Below are positions 16,230 through 25,230 of a DNA stretch of 44,417 nucleotides, piece by piece. The position numbers and the translations under genes were made by a program. Below the pieces are notes generated by a model, which was given only the letters and a program-made list of their open reading frames with translations, ran no database searches and was not told where the DNA came from. This DNA is from an uncultured Lachnoanaerobaculum sp. (GTDB lineage Bacteria; Bacillota; Clostridia; Lachnospirales; Lachnospiraceae): positions 1 through 44,417 of the forward strand of contig NZ_CALLVU010000051.1 of the NCBI RefSeq assembly GCF_938015485.1. Reading direction: 5' to 3'. Numbering within the stretch: position 1 is the stretch's first letter; each line of letters starts with the position of its first letter.

Positions 16230-17753
16230 TTATTCAACCAATTTATCAAGTTCCTTTACGGATTCGGTTTCGCTTGCCACTATATGGCTTGCTTTTGATG
16301 CGTACTGGTTTACTGCTCCCTGTGACTTCTTGATATTTTGCATTGTACCCGGTCCTGCAACACAGCCTCCCGGACAAGCCATACCTTCAAGAAGATATCC
16401 CGGGTATTTTCCGGCCTTTGCCATCATTACCATCTTCCTACAGTCAACCAATCCCTCCGCATTCATAACCTTAACTTCTTTGTCAGGATATTGCTTCTTT
16501 ATAACACCTACTACCGCCTTTGCAACTCCTCCCGCTACGGCAAAGTTTCTTCCGGCTGTAGAAGCGTCGTTGACACCGTTAGGATCTTCCTCAAGATTTT
16601 CAATATCTATATGCTTTGCATCAAAGATTCCGGCCATCTCCTCAAATGTCAGTACAAAGTCCACCTCACTTCTAACCTCTGTCCACATAGCCTCAAGCTT
16701 CTTTGCGGAGCAAGGTCCTATAAATACAACCTTACCGTCAGGATGATGTTTCTTTATAAGTCTGGCTGTCAGTGTCATAGGTGTAAGCGCCATTGATATA
16801 CAATTTGCCTGATCCGGGAATACCTTCTTTGCCATCAATGCCCATGAAGGACAACATGATGTACCCATAAAAGGCAACTTTTCAGGAACCTCGGAAAGGA
16901 AGTCCTCGGCCTCTTGAGTGGCACAAAGATCGGCACCTATTGCAACCTCAAATACGTCCGCAAATCCGAGCGCTTTCATAGCCGCACGAAGTTTTCCCGG
17001 TGTAACCTTAGGTCCGAACTGTCCTACGAATGCAGGTGCAATCGCCGCATATACTCTCTCTCCCGACTGTATGGCTCTGATAGTCTGGAAAATCTGTGAC
17101 TTGTCCGATATAGCACCGAAAGGACAGTTTACAAGACATTGTCCGCAGGATACACATTTGTCATAGTCTATATCGGCCTTTCCGTTCTCATCTGATGAAA
17201 TGGCGTCCATACCGCATGAAGCCGCACAAGGTCTTGTCTGTATTATTATTGCATTGTAAGCACAGACATTTGCACATCTTCCGCATTTGATACACTTTTC
17301 CTGATTGATGCTTGAAAAGCCGCTTTCTTTGTGAATGCTTACTGCACCTGTAGGACAAACCTCTGCACAAGGATGTGCAAGACAACCCTGACAGCCGTTG
17401 GTAACATAGACTCTTTTCTCCACACAGCCGTGACAGGCAAACTTTATAATATTGATCAACGGTGGTGTATAATATGTTTCAGCCTTATCAGCCAGTTCTA
17501 TACCCTCTGAAAGCGGGGCATGATTTGCTGCACTTCTGTAAGGCAATCCCATAGCAAGTCTTAATCTCTCTCCGACTATAGCTCTCTCCAGGAAAACATT
17601 GTTTCTAAAATTTCCAACCTCACCCGGAATTATCTTATACGGAAGTTCTTCTATTCTCTTATCTACAGGCCACTCCGTGTGGTATGCCATTCTTGCAACT
17701 TCCCTAAAGATTCTGTGCCTTATTTCCTGAATTCTTGTTTCAACACCTCTCAC
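16230..17753 (-). CDS. Monomeric [FeFe] hydrogenase, group B type
   Basis: Reversible H2 production with ferredoxin as likely partner, cytoplasmic. The 507-residue protein has an N-terminal domain with several Fe-S motifs (CQGCLAHPCAEVCP near 121-134, CIKCGRCANVC near 154, CVSCGQCLVNCP near 200). The H-cluster domain follows, with L1 TSCCPSW (298-304), L2 IGPCSAKK (345-352) and L3 EGMACPGGCVAGPG (456-469). The TSCCP and GPCSAKK forms differ from the group A TSCSPGW and PCTAKK, which points to group B. Start is GTG 17753 with GGAGG six bases ahead. The CIRCE hairpin probably ends the transcript. Maturation genes hydEFG are not here. A sensory role cannot be excluded. Confidence 0.9.
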   Translation of the reverse strand: MRGVETRIQEIRHRIFREVARMAYHTEWPVDKRIEELPYKIIPGEVGNFRNNVFLERAIVGERLRLAMGLPYRSAANHAPLSEGIELADKAETYYTPPLINIIKFACHGCVEKRVYVTNGCQGCLAHPCAEVCPTGAVSIHKESGFSSINQEKCIKCGRCANVCAYNAIIIQTRPCAASCGMDAISSDENGKADIDYDKCVSCGQCLVNCPFGAISDKSQIFQTIRAIQSGERVYAAIAPAFVGQFGPKVTPGKLRAAMKALGFADVFEVAIGADLCATQEAEDFLSEVPEKLPFMGTSCCPSWALMAKKVFPDQANCISMALTPMTLTARLIKKHHPDGKVVFIGPCSAKKLEAMWTEVRSEVDFVLTFEEMAGIFDAKHIDIENLEEDPNGVNDASTAGRNFAVAGGVAKAVVGVIKKQYPDKEVKVMNAEGLVDCRKMVMMAKAGKYPGYLLEGMACPGGCVAGPGTMQNIKKSQGAVNQYASKASHIVASETESVKELDKLVE

Positions 17754-17909
17754 AATATTCCTCCACTAAATAAATCCTTTGTTAAGAGACGGGTAACCGC
17801 CTCAATGAGCAGTTATATTTTACTATATCCAAAATATAAAATAAAGTAAGGTTCGTTATTTCTTTGGCAATTTCATGTTTTTTATAAGAAACAGCCAAAT
17901 TTAAATATA
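17754..17909 (-). other. Leader region of the hydrogenase gene
   Basis: Short AT-rich stretch upstream of the hydrogenase. It holds a seven-base hairpin, GAGGCGG/CCGTCTC, on the minus strand (about 17785-17803) shortly before the ribosome binding site. I cannot pick a convincing -35/-10 pair. Confidence 0.35.
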
Positions 17910-17941
17910 AAAACGCAAAAAGGCAGGCTATATAGCCTGCC
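17910..17941 (-). terminator. Terminator of the surface protein gene
   Basis: GGCAGGCT and AGCCTGCC pair across four bases (17922-17941), followed on the minus strand by two T-runs. Confidence 0.9.
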
Positions 17942-17981
17942 CAAAATGTTTATACACTATAGACTTAAGAATATGTCTAAA

Positions 17982-18635
17982 TTAGTTTTCTTTCTTCTTT
18001 GTAGCCACTACAAAAGCACCGCCTACAGCTGAAAGACCGAGTAATGCCGCATATAATCCCATTGCTGAAGCATCTGCTGTCTTTGGAACATTTAATCTGC
18101 CTCTCTTAGCGGCTGTAACATCTCCCTTTGTTGCACCGTTGTTGTTAGCGCCTGCAGGTCCTACATTTTTTGTATTTGTATTTACATTAGCTGTATTTGA
18201 GTTGTATGAGTTTCCGTTAGGTCCTACATTGTTTGTAGTATTTGTATTGTTTGTGCTTACAGGTCTTGCACTTCCACCGCCGTAACTTGAACCGCCTGAT
18301 GATCTTCCTTTGCTTGATGAAGATGATGAAGCGTTAGAAATTGTTGCATTTGAAATTGTTGCATTGCTGAAAGTAGCTCTTCTGATTTGGGTTTCAGTAG
18401 CTGCACCCGGTGTGATAACCTGTGAAGGTGCCTTCTGTCCCTCGCCTACGATAACTATTCTGGTATTACCGTCCTCGATAACCTGTGAATTAACACCTCT
18501 TGGAGCAGTAACTACTGTCGACTGACTTGGTGTAATAACCTCTGAAGGTGCACCGAAAGCCACCATACCGCCTGAAATTAAGCCTAAAGCCAAGCCTACT
18601 GAAACAACTACCTTTTTAATGTTTAATAAACGCAT
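17982..18635 (-). CDS. Secreted surface protein with C-terminal sorting-type signal
   Basis: Small exported protein of 217 residues, probably attached to the cell wall. It has an N-terminal signal peptide (cleavage expected after VAFGA, about residue 29). Two copies of a short APS(E/Q)VITP motif follow near 30 and 70, then a repetitive FSNATISNATISNAS stretch, a Ser/Gly-rich region and an Asn/Thr-rich linker. The C-terminus reads VPKTAD, a hydrophobic helix and KKKEN: the layout of a sortase signal with a variant of LPxTG. No sortase gene is in the window. The low-complexity middle is probably a flexible spacer, and no enzymatic domain is visible. Confidence 0.8.
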   Translation of the reverse strand: MRLLNIKKVVVSVGLALGLISGGMVAFGAPSEVITPSQSTVVTAPRGVNSQVIEDGNTRIVIVGEGQKAPSQVITPGAATETQIRRATFSNATISNATISNASSSSSSKGRSSGGSSYGGGSARPVSTNNTNTTNNVGPNGNSYNSNTANVNTNTKNVGPAGANNNGATKGDVTAAKRGRLNVPKTADASAMGLYAALLGLSAVGGAFVVATKKKEN

Positions 18636-18678
18636 GAATGATATCTCCTTTTTTTACAAACTTTATTTCGTTGGCACT

Positions 18679-18707
18679 AATATAGACCTATATGAATAGA
18701 ATTTCAA
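18679..18707 (-). promoter_or_regulatory. Proximal promoter of the surface protein gene
   Basis: TTGAAA (18702-18707) and TATATT (18679-18684) are separated by 17 bases on the minus strand, about 45 bases before the start codon, which has an AAGGAGA ribosome binding site. Confidence 0.65.
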
Positions 18708-18721
18708 CCCCTTTATTCAAT

Positions 18722-18761
18722 CTGTAACATTATAGTAAGAATTCTTACAATGATGATACAG
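18722..18761. promoter_or_regulatory. 40-base near-perfect palindrome with embedded -10
   Basis: Two 20-base half-sites are inverted with 17 of 20 positions matching. The centre is the perfect GTAAGAATTCTTAC. A TATAAT (18729-18734, minus strand) lies inside one arm. Its position just upstream of the surface protein promoter suggests an operator or a second, regulated promoter. No T-run follows, so a terminator is unlikely. Confidence 0.55.
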
Positions 18762-18851
18762 ATTATTTTATTATTTTAAAATAGCAATAAAATAACAGTT
18801 CGGACCTGTCATAAAAACGATTTATATATAAAAGGAACAGAATTTTAGCAT

Positions 18852-18894
18852 AAAAATTGCTCCACATATGAAGCCATACATATATGAAGCAATT
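18852..18894 (-). terminator. Terminator of the EF-G-like gene
   Basis: Long stem on the minus strand: AATTGCTTCATATATG pairs with CATATGTGGAGCAATT (small bulges), followed by TTTTT. Confidence 0.8.
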
Positions 18895-18909
18895 ATTTAA
18901 ATCAATATA

Positions 18910-21012
18910 TTATTGGGCATCTGCATCAAGCTTTGACGCCCTGGCTTCAACTTCTTTTTTCTGGATATCACCCGGAGTCTGCTCATATCTTGCAAACTCA
19001 TAGCTGAACACACCCATACCGCCTGTCATAGAACGAAGCTCAGTATTGTATCCGAACATTTCAAGCATAGGAACATCCGCCTTAATAAGCTGCTTTCCGT
19101 GGTTGACCGACTCCATACCGAGTACTCTGCCGCGCCTCTTATTAAGATCTCCCATAACATCACCTGTGAATTTGTCAGGTACTATTACGCTGACTGTATA
19201 TATAGGTTCCAAGAGTACAGGAGCGGCCTTCATAAATCCGTCCTTAAATGCAATAGTTGCAGCCATCTTAAATGCCATCTCGGATGAATCGACAGGGTGG
19301 TATGAACCATCCAAAAGCACAGCCTTAACACCTACTACAGGATATGCGGCCAAAGGTCCCTTAACGCAGCACTCCGCAATACCTTTTTCTACAGCAGGGA
19401 AATAGTTTTTCGGAACGGAACCTCCGAATACAGTCTCCTCAAATACATACGGCTTTTCAAGATCTCCCGAAGGCTCGAAGCTCATCTTAACATCACCGAA
19501 CTGTCCGTGTCCGCCTGACTGCTTCTTATATCTTCCTGCCGCCTCAACCTTTTGTCTGATAGTCTCTTTGAAGGCCACCTTAGGTCTTGAAAGCTCTATC
19601 TTAACCTTATATCTGTCTAAAAGTTTACTAACCACAACTTCAAGCTGCTGGTCGCCTATACCGTATATAAGAGTCTGTCTGTTTGCAGTATCGTTTACAT
19701 GCTTTAGAGTCAAATCCTCTTCCATAAGCTTTGACAAACCTGATGAAAGTTTATCTTCTTCACCCTTATTTACTATCTTATATCTCATACATGTATACGG
19801 TGATGAAATCTTAGGACCGTGATAAAGTATAGGAGCGCTCTTAAGTGCGATAGTATCACCTGTTGTTGTCACACTGAGTTTTGCCATAGCACCGATATCA
19901 CCTGCTACAAGCTCAGGTACTTCTATGGCACTCTTACCTCTGAGTACATATATCTTTCCGGACTTTTCTTCCGTTTCCTTACCTACATTGTAGATTGCAC
20001 TGTCAGGCTTAAGTGTACCTGTACATACCTTAACAAGTGAATACTTTCCGATAAACGGATCCACTATTGTCTTAAACACTCTTGCAGACAGTGAAACATC
20101 CTTGTTGTACTTTGCTGTGAAATGCTCGCCATTGCTTACATCCACGCCTACACATTCCTTAAAATCAGGTGATGGGAAATACTTTTCAATAGCCATCATA
20201 AGTGCCTTAAATCCTTGTGCATCGATTCCCGAACCCATCATAACAGGCACTATATCTCCGTTGCAAATATTATCCTTGAGTGCGCCTGAGATTTCTTCAT
20301 CACTGAAGCCTTCACCTGAAAGATATCTTTCCATATACTCTTCACTGGTCTCGGCAACAGCCTCCATAAGCGCTTCTCTTGCAATCTTAAGGTTTGCCTC
20401 TACATAATCAGGTATCTCACACTCAACATAATCCGATAAATGTGTAAATCTTCTACCTTTCATCTTTACAACATTTACAAATCCTACGAATTTTTCATTC
20501 TCTCTGATCGGAAGATGGAATGGAGCCACTTTTCTTCCGAAGCGTGTCTCAAGCTTCAAAAGCAGTTCACGATAGCTCGCCTTGTCATCATCCATATTTG
20601 TTACAAAGAATATTCTCGGTAATCCGTACTCCTCACAAATTTCCCATGCTTTTACGGTACCTACTTCTATTCCCGCTTTACAATTGACTACAATGATGGC
20701 TGCATCTGCAGCAGATACGGCTTCTTCCACCTCGCCTACAAAGTCAAAATATCCCGGAGTATCCAAAAGATTTATCTTCAAGCTTCCGGATTCGCCCTCA
20801 TATTCTACCGGAACCAAAGAAGTACTGATGGAAAAACCTCTTTTTATTTCTTCCTTGTCATAGTCGCTTATGGTATTTCCGCTTGAAATGCTTCCCATCT
20901 TGGAAATATTTCCCGCTACAAAGCTCATAGCCTCCGCCACTGTAGTCTTGCCCGAGCCTCCATGACCAAGTAATACGACATTACGAATTTGTTTAGTTTC
21001 ATAAACCTTCAT
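18910..21012 (-). CDS. Elongation factor G-like GTPase
   Basis: Paralogue of EF-G with the full five-domain length (700 residues). The GTPase domain has G1 GHGGSGKTT (16-24) in place of the canonical AHIDAGKTT, G3 DTPGY (84-88) where EF-G has DTPGH, and G4 TNMDDD where EF-G has NKMD. Loss of the catalytic histidine after DTPG suggests altered GTP hydrolysis. Domains II-V follow, with QSGGHGQFGDV and RRGRVLGME (EF-G domain IV/V marks). Such proteins occur beside the true FusA in many bacteria and their role is unsettled. It is monocistronic, with an AGGAGGG site and a terminator. The housekeeping fusA should be elsewhere. Confidence 0.9.
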   Translation of the reverse strand: MKVYETKQIRNVVLLGHGGSGKTTVAEAMSFVAGNISKMGSISSGNTISDYDKEEIKRGFSISTSLVPVEYEGESGSLKINLLDTPGYFDFVGEVEEAVSAADAAIIVVNCKAGIEVGTVKAWEICEEYGLPRIFFVTNMDDDKASYRELLLKLETRFGRKVAPFHLPIRENEKFVGFVNVVKMKGRRFTHLSDYVECEIPDYVEANLKIAREALMEAVAETSEEYMERYLSGEGFSDEEISGALKDNICNGDIVPVMMGSGIDAQGFKALMMAIEKYFPSPDFKECVGVDVSNGEHFTAKYNKDVSLSARVFKTIVDPFIGKYSLVKVCTGTLKPDSAIYNVGKETEEKSGKIYVLRGKSAIEVPELVAGDIGAMAKLSVTTTGDTIALKSAPILYHGPKISSPYTCMRYKIVNKGEEDKLSSGLSKLMEEDLTLKHVNDTANRQTLIYGIGDQQLEVVVSKLLDRYKVKIELSRPKVAFKETIRQKVEAAGRYKKQSGGHGQFGDVKMSFEPSGDLEKPYVFEETVFGGSVPKNYFPAVEKGIAECCVKGPLAAYPVVGVKAVLLDGSYHPVDSSEMAFKMAATIAFKDGFMKAAPVLLEPIYTVSVIVPDKFTGDVMGDLNKRRGRVLGMESVNHGKQLIKADVPMLEMFGYNTELRSMTGGMGVFSYEFARYEQTPGDIQKKEVEARASKLDADAQ

Positions 21013-21166
21013 AAGAGAATCCCTCCTTTTTCGTCAATAGACTTTCTGATAAAGATATTTTACTAAACAAACAATAAAATTTCAAGTTTTATATTCAATT
21101 TATACAATGTATTTTACATTTTTTTTATAGTTAAATTGTTAGAATATTTTATAATATTTTGGTGCA

Positions 21167-21273
21167 ATTATACCATTTTAGTAAAGTTAAATAGTATACA
21201 ATCTCCTTTTTCTTTTATCACTTTAAATCATTAAAGTAAAATTGTTGACTAATGAGTTTAAATGTAATAGACT
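21167..21273. promoter_or_regulatory. Divergent promoters of the EF-G-like gene and tyrA
   Basis: On the minus strand an extended -10 (TGG-TATAAT, 21167-21175) faces the EF-G-like gene. On the plus strand TTGACT (21245-21250) and TAGACT (21268-21273), 17 bases apart, face tyrA. The DNA between is very AT-rich and shows no clear operator. Confidence 0.5.
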
Positions 21274-21306
21274 TCATATGTCAAAGTTAAGCGGAAACGG
21301 AGGATT

Positions 21307-22398
21307 ATGAAGTACAATAATATAGCCTTCATAGGCTTTGGGCTTATAGGCGGCTCCATAGCAAGGGCAATAAAAAAATACAGACCTATATCAAAAATCT
21401 ATGCCTATACAAATAACAGCCTTGAACTTTCAAAGGGTAAAAGTGACGGAGTAATTGATGTTATTTTGGAAGATATAGATACCTCACTTTCAGAATGTGA
21501 CATTATATTTTTATGTACTCCGGTAGAGTTTAATGAGTATTACCTTGAAAAGATAAAACCTTATATTAAGAAAGAAAGTATAGTGACGGATGTAGGTTCC
21601 ACAAAATCATCCATTCATAATCTTGCAAAAAAGCTTGATATGGAAGAAGTTTTTATAGGCGGTCATCCTATGGCAGGTTCCGAAAAAACGGGCTATGCGG
21701 CGTCTGATGCACTGCTTTTGGAAAATGCCTACTATATGATTACGCCTTCATCAAAGACTCCCAAAGAAAAACTTGATGTACTGACAGATATTGTTGCAAT
21801 GATAAAGGCCATTCCTTTTGTAATAGACTATCAAAAACATGACAATGTGGTAGCTACAGTCAGTCACCTGCCGCATATACTTGCAGCCGCTTTGGTAAAT
21901 CTCGTAAAGGACAACGATTACAGCGATGAGGTGATGAAAAGAGTTGCCGCAGGCGGCTTTAAGGATATAACAAGGATTGCGGCGGCTTCTCCCGTTATGT
22001 GGGAGCAGATATGCATGGTAAACTCGGTGCCTATAAATAAGATACTGAGAAAATACATTGATATGCTTGAGGATGTATACGCACATCTGTCTGACAAATC
22101 AAGTCTTTATATCAACGACATGTTTGAAAAATCGGGAGAGTACAGAAACTCCTTTGACTCAAACTCTCAGGGAGTCATTATTTCAAAACATGATATCAGT
22201 GTGCATATACAGGATAAACCCGGTGCGATATCCGTTATTTCAGCGATACTGGCAGCAAACTCAATCAGTATCAAAAATATAGGTATCAATCACAACAGAG
22301 AAAAGGGCGAAGGTGCTTTAAACATCTCATTTTACGATGCGAATTCCTGTGAAATGGCAGGTAAATTGTTAAGAGAATATAATTATACGGTACTATAA
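21307..22398 (+). CDS. tyrA: Prephenate dehydrogenase with ACT domain
   Basis: Converts prephenate to 4-hydroxyphenylpyruvate in tyrosine synthesis, NAD-dependent. The 363-residue protein has the Rossmann motif IGFGLIGGSIA at the start, TDVGSTK, the GGHPMAGSEKTGY substrate motif and a conserved SHLPHILAAAL helix. The last 75 residues form an ACT domain (VHIQDKPGAISVISAIL) that in the family binds tyrosine for feedback inhibition. A GGAGG site lies directly ahead of the ATG. It is the first gene of a two-gene operon, ten bases before aroA. Confidence 0.96.
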   Translation: MKYNNIAFIGFGLIGGSIARAIKKYRPISKIYAYTNNSLELSKGKSDGVIDVILEDIDTSLSECDIIFLCTPVEFNEYYLEKIKPYIKKESIVTDVGSTKSSIHNLAKKLDMEEVFIGGHPMAGSEKTGYAASDALLLENAYYMITPSSKTPKEKLDVLTDIVAMIKAIPFVIDYQKHDNVVATVSHLPHILAAALVNLVKDNDYSDEVMKRVAAGGFKDITRIAAASPVMWEQICMVNSVPINKILRKYIDMLEDVYAHLSDKSSLYINDMFEKSGEYRNSFDSNSQGVIISKHDISVHIQDKPGAISVISAILAANSISIKNIGINHNREKGEGALNISFYDANSCEMAGKLLREYNYTVL

Positions 22399-22408
22399 CG
22401 GAGGTAAT

Positions 22409-23659
22409 ATGATAAAAGGCAAATTAAGAGTTCCCGGAGACAAGTCAATCTCACACAGAGCCGCGATGTTCGGCTCTATAGCCAAGGGAACAACCAATAT
22501 AAAAGGGTTTTTGACAGGAGCGGACTGTATTTCCACTATTTCGATATTCAAAAAGATGGGAATTGATATAGAACTTAACAACACCTCGGTAAAAGTACAC
22601 GGAAAGGGACTTTACGGTCTTACCTGTCCACATGAGGTACTTGACTGCGGCAACAGCGGCACTACAACAAGACTTGTAAGCGGAATACTCTCGGCACAAA
22701 ACTTTACATCTGTGCTTACAGGTGATAAATCCATACAAAAAAGACCGATGAATCGAATAATTACACCGCTTTCAATGATGGGAGCCGATATAAAAAGTAA
22801 TGACGGATTTGCGCCTCTTACCATTACAGGAAGTTCTCTTCACGGTATCAGGTACAACTCTCCTCTAGCAAGTGCACAGGTAAAATCCGCAATACTGCTT
22901 GCCGGATTATATGCGTCAAGCCCTACTTGTGTAGTGGAACCTGCAAAATCAAGAGACCATACTGAACTGATGTTAAAAAAATTCGGTGCAGATTTAACCG
23001 CTACCAAAACAAGCGTAACAATAAATCCATGCAGTGAACTTTTTGCAAATGATATAGATGTACCTTCAGATACATCTTCAGCCGCATTCTTTATGGCTGC
23101 CGCAATACTGGTTCCGGGTTCGGAGCTGATACTTGAAAATGTAGGTATCAATCCTACAAGAGACGGTATCATAAGAGTATTAAAAGATATGGGCGCAAAT
23201 ATTGAAATAATAAATCAAACTGATTCTTTTGAACCTGTAGCGGATATAAAGGTGACTTATTCAAAGCTTCATTCAACCTGCATCAAAGGAGATATAATAC
23301 CGACACTTATAGATGAACTTCCTCTGCTTGCGGCTCTTGCTTCACTTGCCGAGGGTACCACTGTTATAAAAGATGCAGAGGAACTTAAAGTAAAAGAGTC
23401 AAACAGAATACGTGTGATGTGTGAGGAGCTTTCCAAGCTCGGTGTAGATGTAATTGAAACAAAAGACGGTATGGAAATTAAAGGAACCGATAAGCTTAAA
23501 GGCAATGTCACAATAGCCACTCATGATGACCACAGAATTGCAATGACCTTTGCCGTTTTAAACCTTATATCTGACGGAGAGATAAGACTTGATAATAAAA
23601 ATTGTGTGGAAATATCATATCCTGAATTTTTCAACGATTTGAATAAAGTGAATGTATAA
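22409..23659 (+). CDS. aroA: EPSP synthase (3-phosphoshikimate 1-carboxyvinyltransferase)
   Basis: Sixth step of the shikimate pathway: joins shikimate-3-phosphate and phosphoenolpyruvate. The 416-residue protein has GDKSISHRA, DCGNSGTTTRLVSGI (the PEP-site loop, with glycine at the position linked to glyphosate binding), RDHTELML, KESNRIR and HDDHRIAM. All the usual catalytic Lys, Arg and Asp/Glu residues I can identify are present. It follows tyrA by ten bases with a GGAGG site and ends at a strong terminator. aroQ and aroE are in a separate operon 12 kb to the left. Confidence 0.97.
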   Translation: MIKGKLRVPGDKSISHRAAMFGSIAKGTTNIKGFLTGADCISTISIFKKMGIDIELNNTSVKVHGKGLYGLTCPHEVLDCGNSGTTTRLVSGILSAQNFTSVLTGDKSIQKRPMNRIITPLSMMGADIKSNDGFAPLTITGSSLHGIRYNSPLASAQVKSAILLAGLYASSPTCVVEPAKSRDHTELMLKKFGADLTATKTSVTINPCSELFANDIDVPSDTSSAAFFMAAAILVPGSELILENVGINPTRDGIIRVLKDMGANIEIINQTDSFEPVADIKVTYSKLHSTCIKGDIIPTLIDELPLLAALASLAEGTTVIKDAEELKVKESNRIRVMCEELSKLGVDVIETKDGMEIKGTDKLKGNVTIATHDDHRIAMTFAVLNLISDGEIRLDNKNCVEISYPEFFNDLNKVNV

Positions 23660-23660
23660 A

Positions 23661-23710
23661 AATAACCGCCACCCATATGATTTTACTCTCATATAGGTGG
23701 CGGTGTTATT
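23661..23710. terminator. Bidirectional terminator between aroA and the CAP gene
   Basis: A stem of about 20 pairs (AATAAC..CGCCACC..ATATGA with its complement, 23661-23710, small bulges) lies exactly between two convergent genes. Confidence 0.85.
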
Positions 23711-24516
23711 TACTTTTGATGTCCGAAAATCATTGCCACATAGTAACAGCCGTTACTGTAGTAATAACCTACACCTGCATATATTGTAGATGCCGGCAGA
23801 TTCTCTATAAAGCCCTCACTCTGAAGCATAAGCTCATTGTGCTTAGGTGAATTCTTGAATGCGTTTATCTTCATATCTGTAGATGCCGAATCATCATATG
23901 TAAGTATCTCGGATACTCCTACATAATTATTTGCGATATTGTTTACAGTGGAAAAGCTCTGTCCGTCAGGTCTTATATGTGAGAAAGATACCGCAGCCTC
24001 CATAGCTCTTTGCTGTGCGGCAGCCATAAGCTCATTGCTTACCACCATCTGTGGAAGTCCTTTAGACTTTCTGTATTCGTTAAGCTTTAAGAAAAGGTCC
24101 GCTCTCTCTCCCATATTCTCACCGCTTATACCCTGTGCTATACTAAGTCCCGCTTCTCCGGACTTTGTCATTACAACTCCGTTTTGTACCCATGCTCCTT
24201 CGGCATTCAAATCATATCCGTCAGGAGATTTTGTACTCTTTAACATTGCACTGTATGGGAAACTTTTATTGCTTCCGTCATTAAAAAAGTATGACTTTCC
24301 GTCAATCCACTGCCATCCTGTGAGTGTATATCCCTTTGAATTGAAATAATACCAATTACCGTCAATATTTCTCCACTGTGATACCGGATATTTATAATCG
24401 TCTGCTATATACCACCATCCCTTTGAATCGTGCTCCCAACTTGCAGCATATGCAGCTACCGACATTCCCATGCTCATGCCGAGTGCGGCAGCCAAAACAA
24501 CCATTCCTCTTTTCAT
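23710..24516 (-). CDS. Secreted CAP-domain protein with cell-wall-binding repeats
   Basis: Exported protein of 268 residues. A signal peptide (about 1-24) is followed by Trp/Gly/Tyr-rich repeats of the choline/glucan-binding type (about 26-110; WWYIADDYKYPVSQWRNIDGNWYYFNS is one and a half units). These would hold it on the cell wall or a glycan. The rest is a CAP (SCP/PR1) domain with LNEYRKSKGLP, the conserved histidine region SHIRPDGQSF, SPKHNELML and YAGVGYYYSNGCYYVAMIFG. CAP proteins of this sort are extracellular; their activity is usually unknown. An AGGAGG site precedes the ATG. It is monocistronic. Confidence 0.88.
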   Translation of the reverse strand: MKRGMVVLAAALGMSMGMSVAAYAASWEHDSKGWWYIADDYKYPVSQWRNIDGNWYYFNSKGYTLTGWQWIDGKSYFFNDGSNKSFPYSAMLKSTKSPDGYDLNAEGAWVQNGVVMTKSGEAGLSIAQGISGENMGERADLFLKLNEYRKSKGLPQMVVSNELMAAAQQRAMEAAVSFSHIRPDGQSFSTVNNIANNYVGVSEILTYDDSASTDMKINAFKNSPKHNELMLQSEGFIENLPASTIYAGVGYYYSNGCYYVAMIFGHQK

Positions 24517-24566
24517 TTTTCCTCCTACATCTTTTACAAATATGCACTGTCAGTCATAAAATATAT

Positions 24567-24631
24567 TTTACATATGTTAATTTCTTAGGTATAATACGAC
24601 CGATACCGAATTGACCGATCTTTTCGGTATC
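24567..24631 (+). promoter_or_regulatory. Promoter and start-site inverted repeat of the RNHCP gene
   Basis: TTTACA (24567-24572) and TATAAT (24590-24595) are 17 bases apart. The expected start falls at the left arm of an inverted repeat, GATACCGAA (24602-24610) and TTCGGTATC (24623-24631). The heptamer GACCGAT is also repeated directly at 24598 and 24613. This may be an operator, for this gene or for the divergent CAP gene. Confidence 0.55.
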
Positions 24632-24749
24632 ATATATATTATAGCTTTTATACAATCAAATTATATCAGATACATAAGTCATTTCATATAGCTTATTTAT
24701 GTATCTTTTATAAATTTAATTGTAAGAAATACACAAAGGAAAGGAAAAT

Positions 24750-25226
24750 ATGAGTCAAGAAAAATTTGATTTGGACGCTGCACTTAAAAATCTTAACAAT
24801 ACTTCAGCTCCTCAAAAAAGAAACGGAACAATAAAAAAGAAAAATGCCGTCAGTATAAAACCCGACTACAGATATGAAGCTTGTAACGACTCTTTCCCAT
24901 GTACAAACTGCGGAAAGATAATTACACCTGAGGGCGCAGGCACACATCACAGAAACCACTGCCCTTATTGTCTTTGTTCCATTCATGTTGACAATGAACC
25001 GGGGGACAGGAAAAGTGACTGTAAAGGCATTATGGAACCTATTTCCATATGGGTTAAGGACAAGGGTGAATGGGCAATCGTTCACAGATGTAAAAAATGC
25101 GGTAAACTTAATACAAACAGAAGTGCGGCAGACGACAATCCGCTACTTTTGATGTCAATAGCCGTAAGACCTTTGGCTTCACCGCCTTTCCCTCTGCATT
25201 TATTGGAGGATGTTATAAACAAATAA
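24750..25226 (+). CDS. RNHCP domain protein
   Basis: Function unknown. The 158-residue protein has the RNHCP zinc-ribbon-like domain (about 45-145), named for its RNHCPYC motif, here preceded by CTNCGK and followed by CKKCGKLNTNR, giving paired CxxC knuckles likely to bind zinc. The N-terminal 40 residues are basic and low in structure (KRNGTIKKKN), which could contact nucleic acid, but that is inference. AAAGGAAAGG lies ahead of the ATG. It is monocistronic with a terminator shared with thrS. Confidence 0.88.
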   Translation: MSQEKFDLDAALKNLNNTSAPQKRNGTIKKKNAVSIKPDYRYEACNDSFPCTNCGKIITPEGAGTHHRNHCPYCLCSIHVDNEPGDRKSDCKGIMEPISIWVKDKGEWAIVHRCKKCGKLNTNRSAADDNPLLLMSIAVRPLASPPFPLHLLEDVINK

Positions 25227-25230
25227 TCAA

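Noticed and set aside
21307..23659. Glyphosate-resistance type of the aroA product.
   Set aside because: The loop has glycine at the key position, so no claim about resistance can be made from sequence alone.
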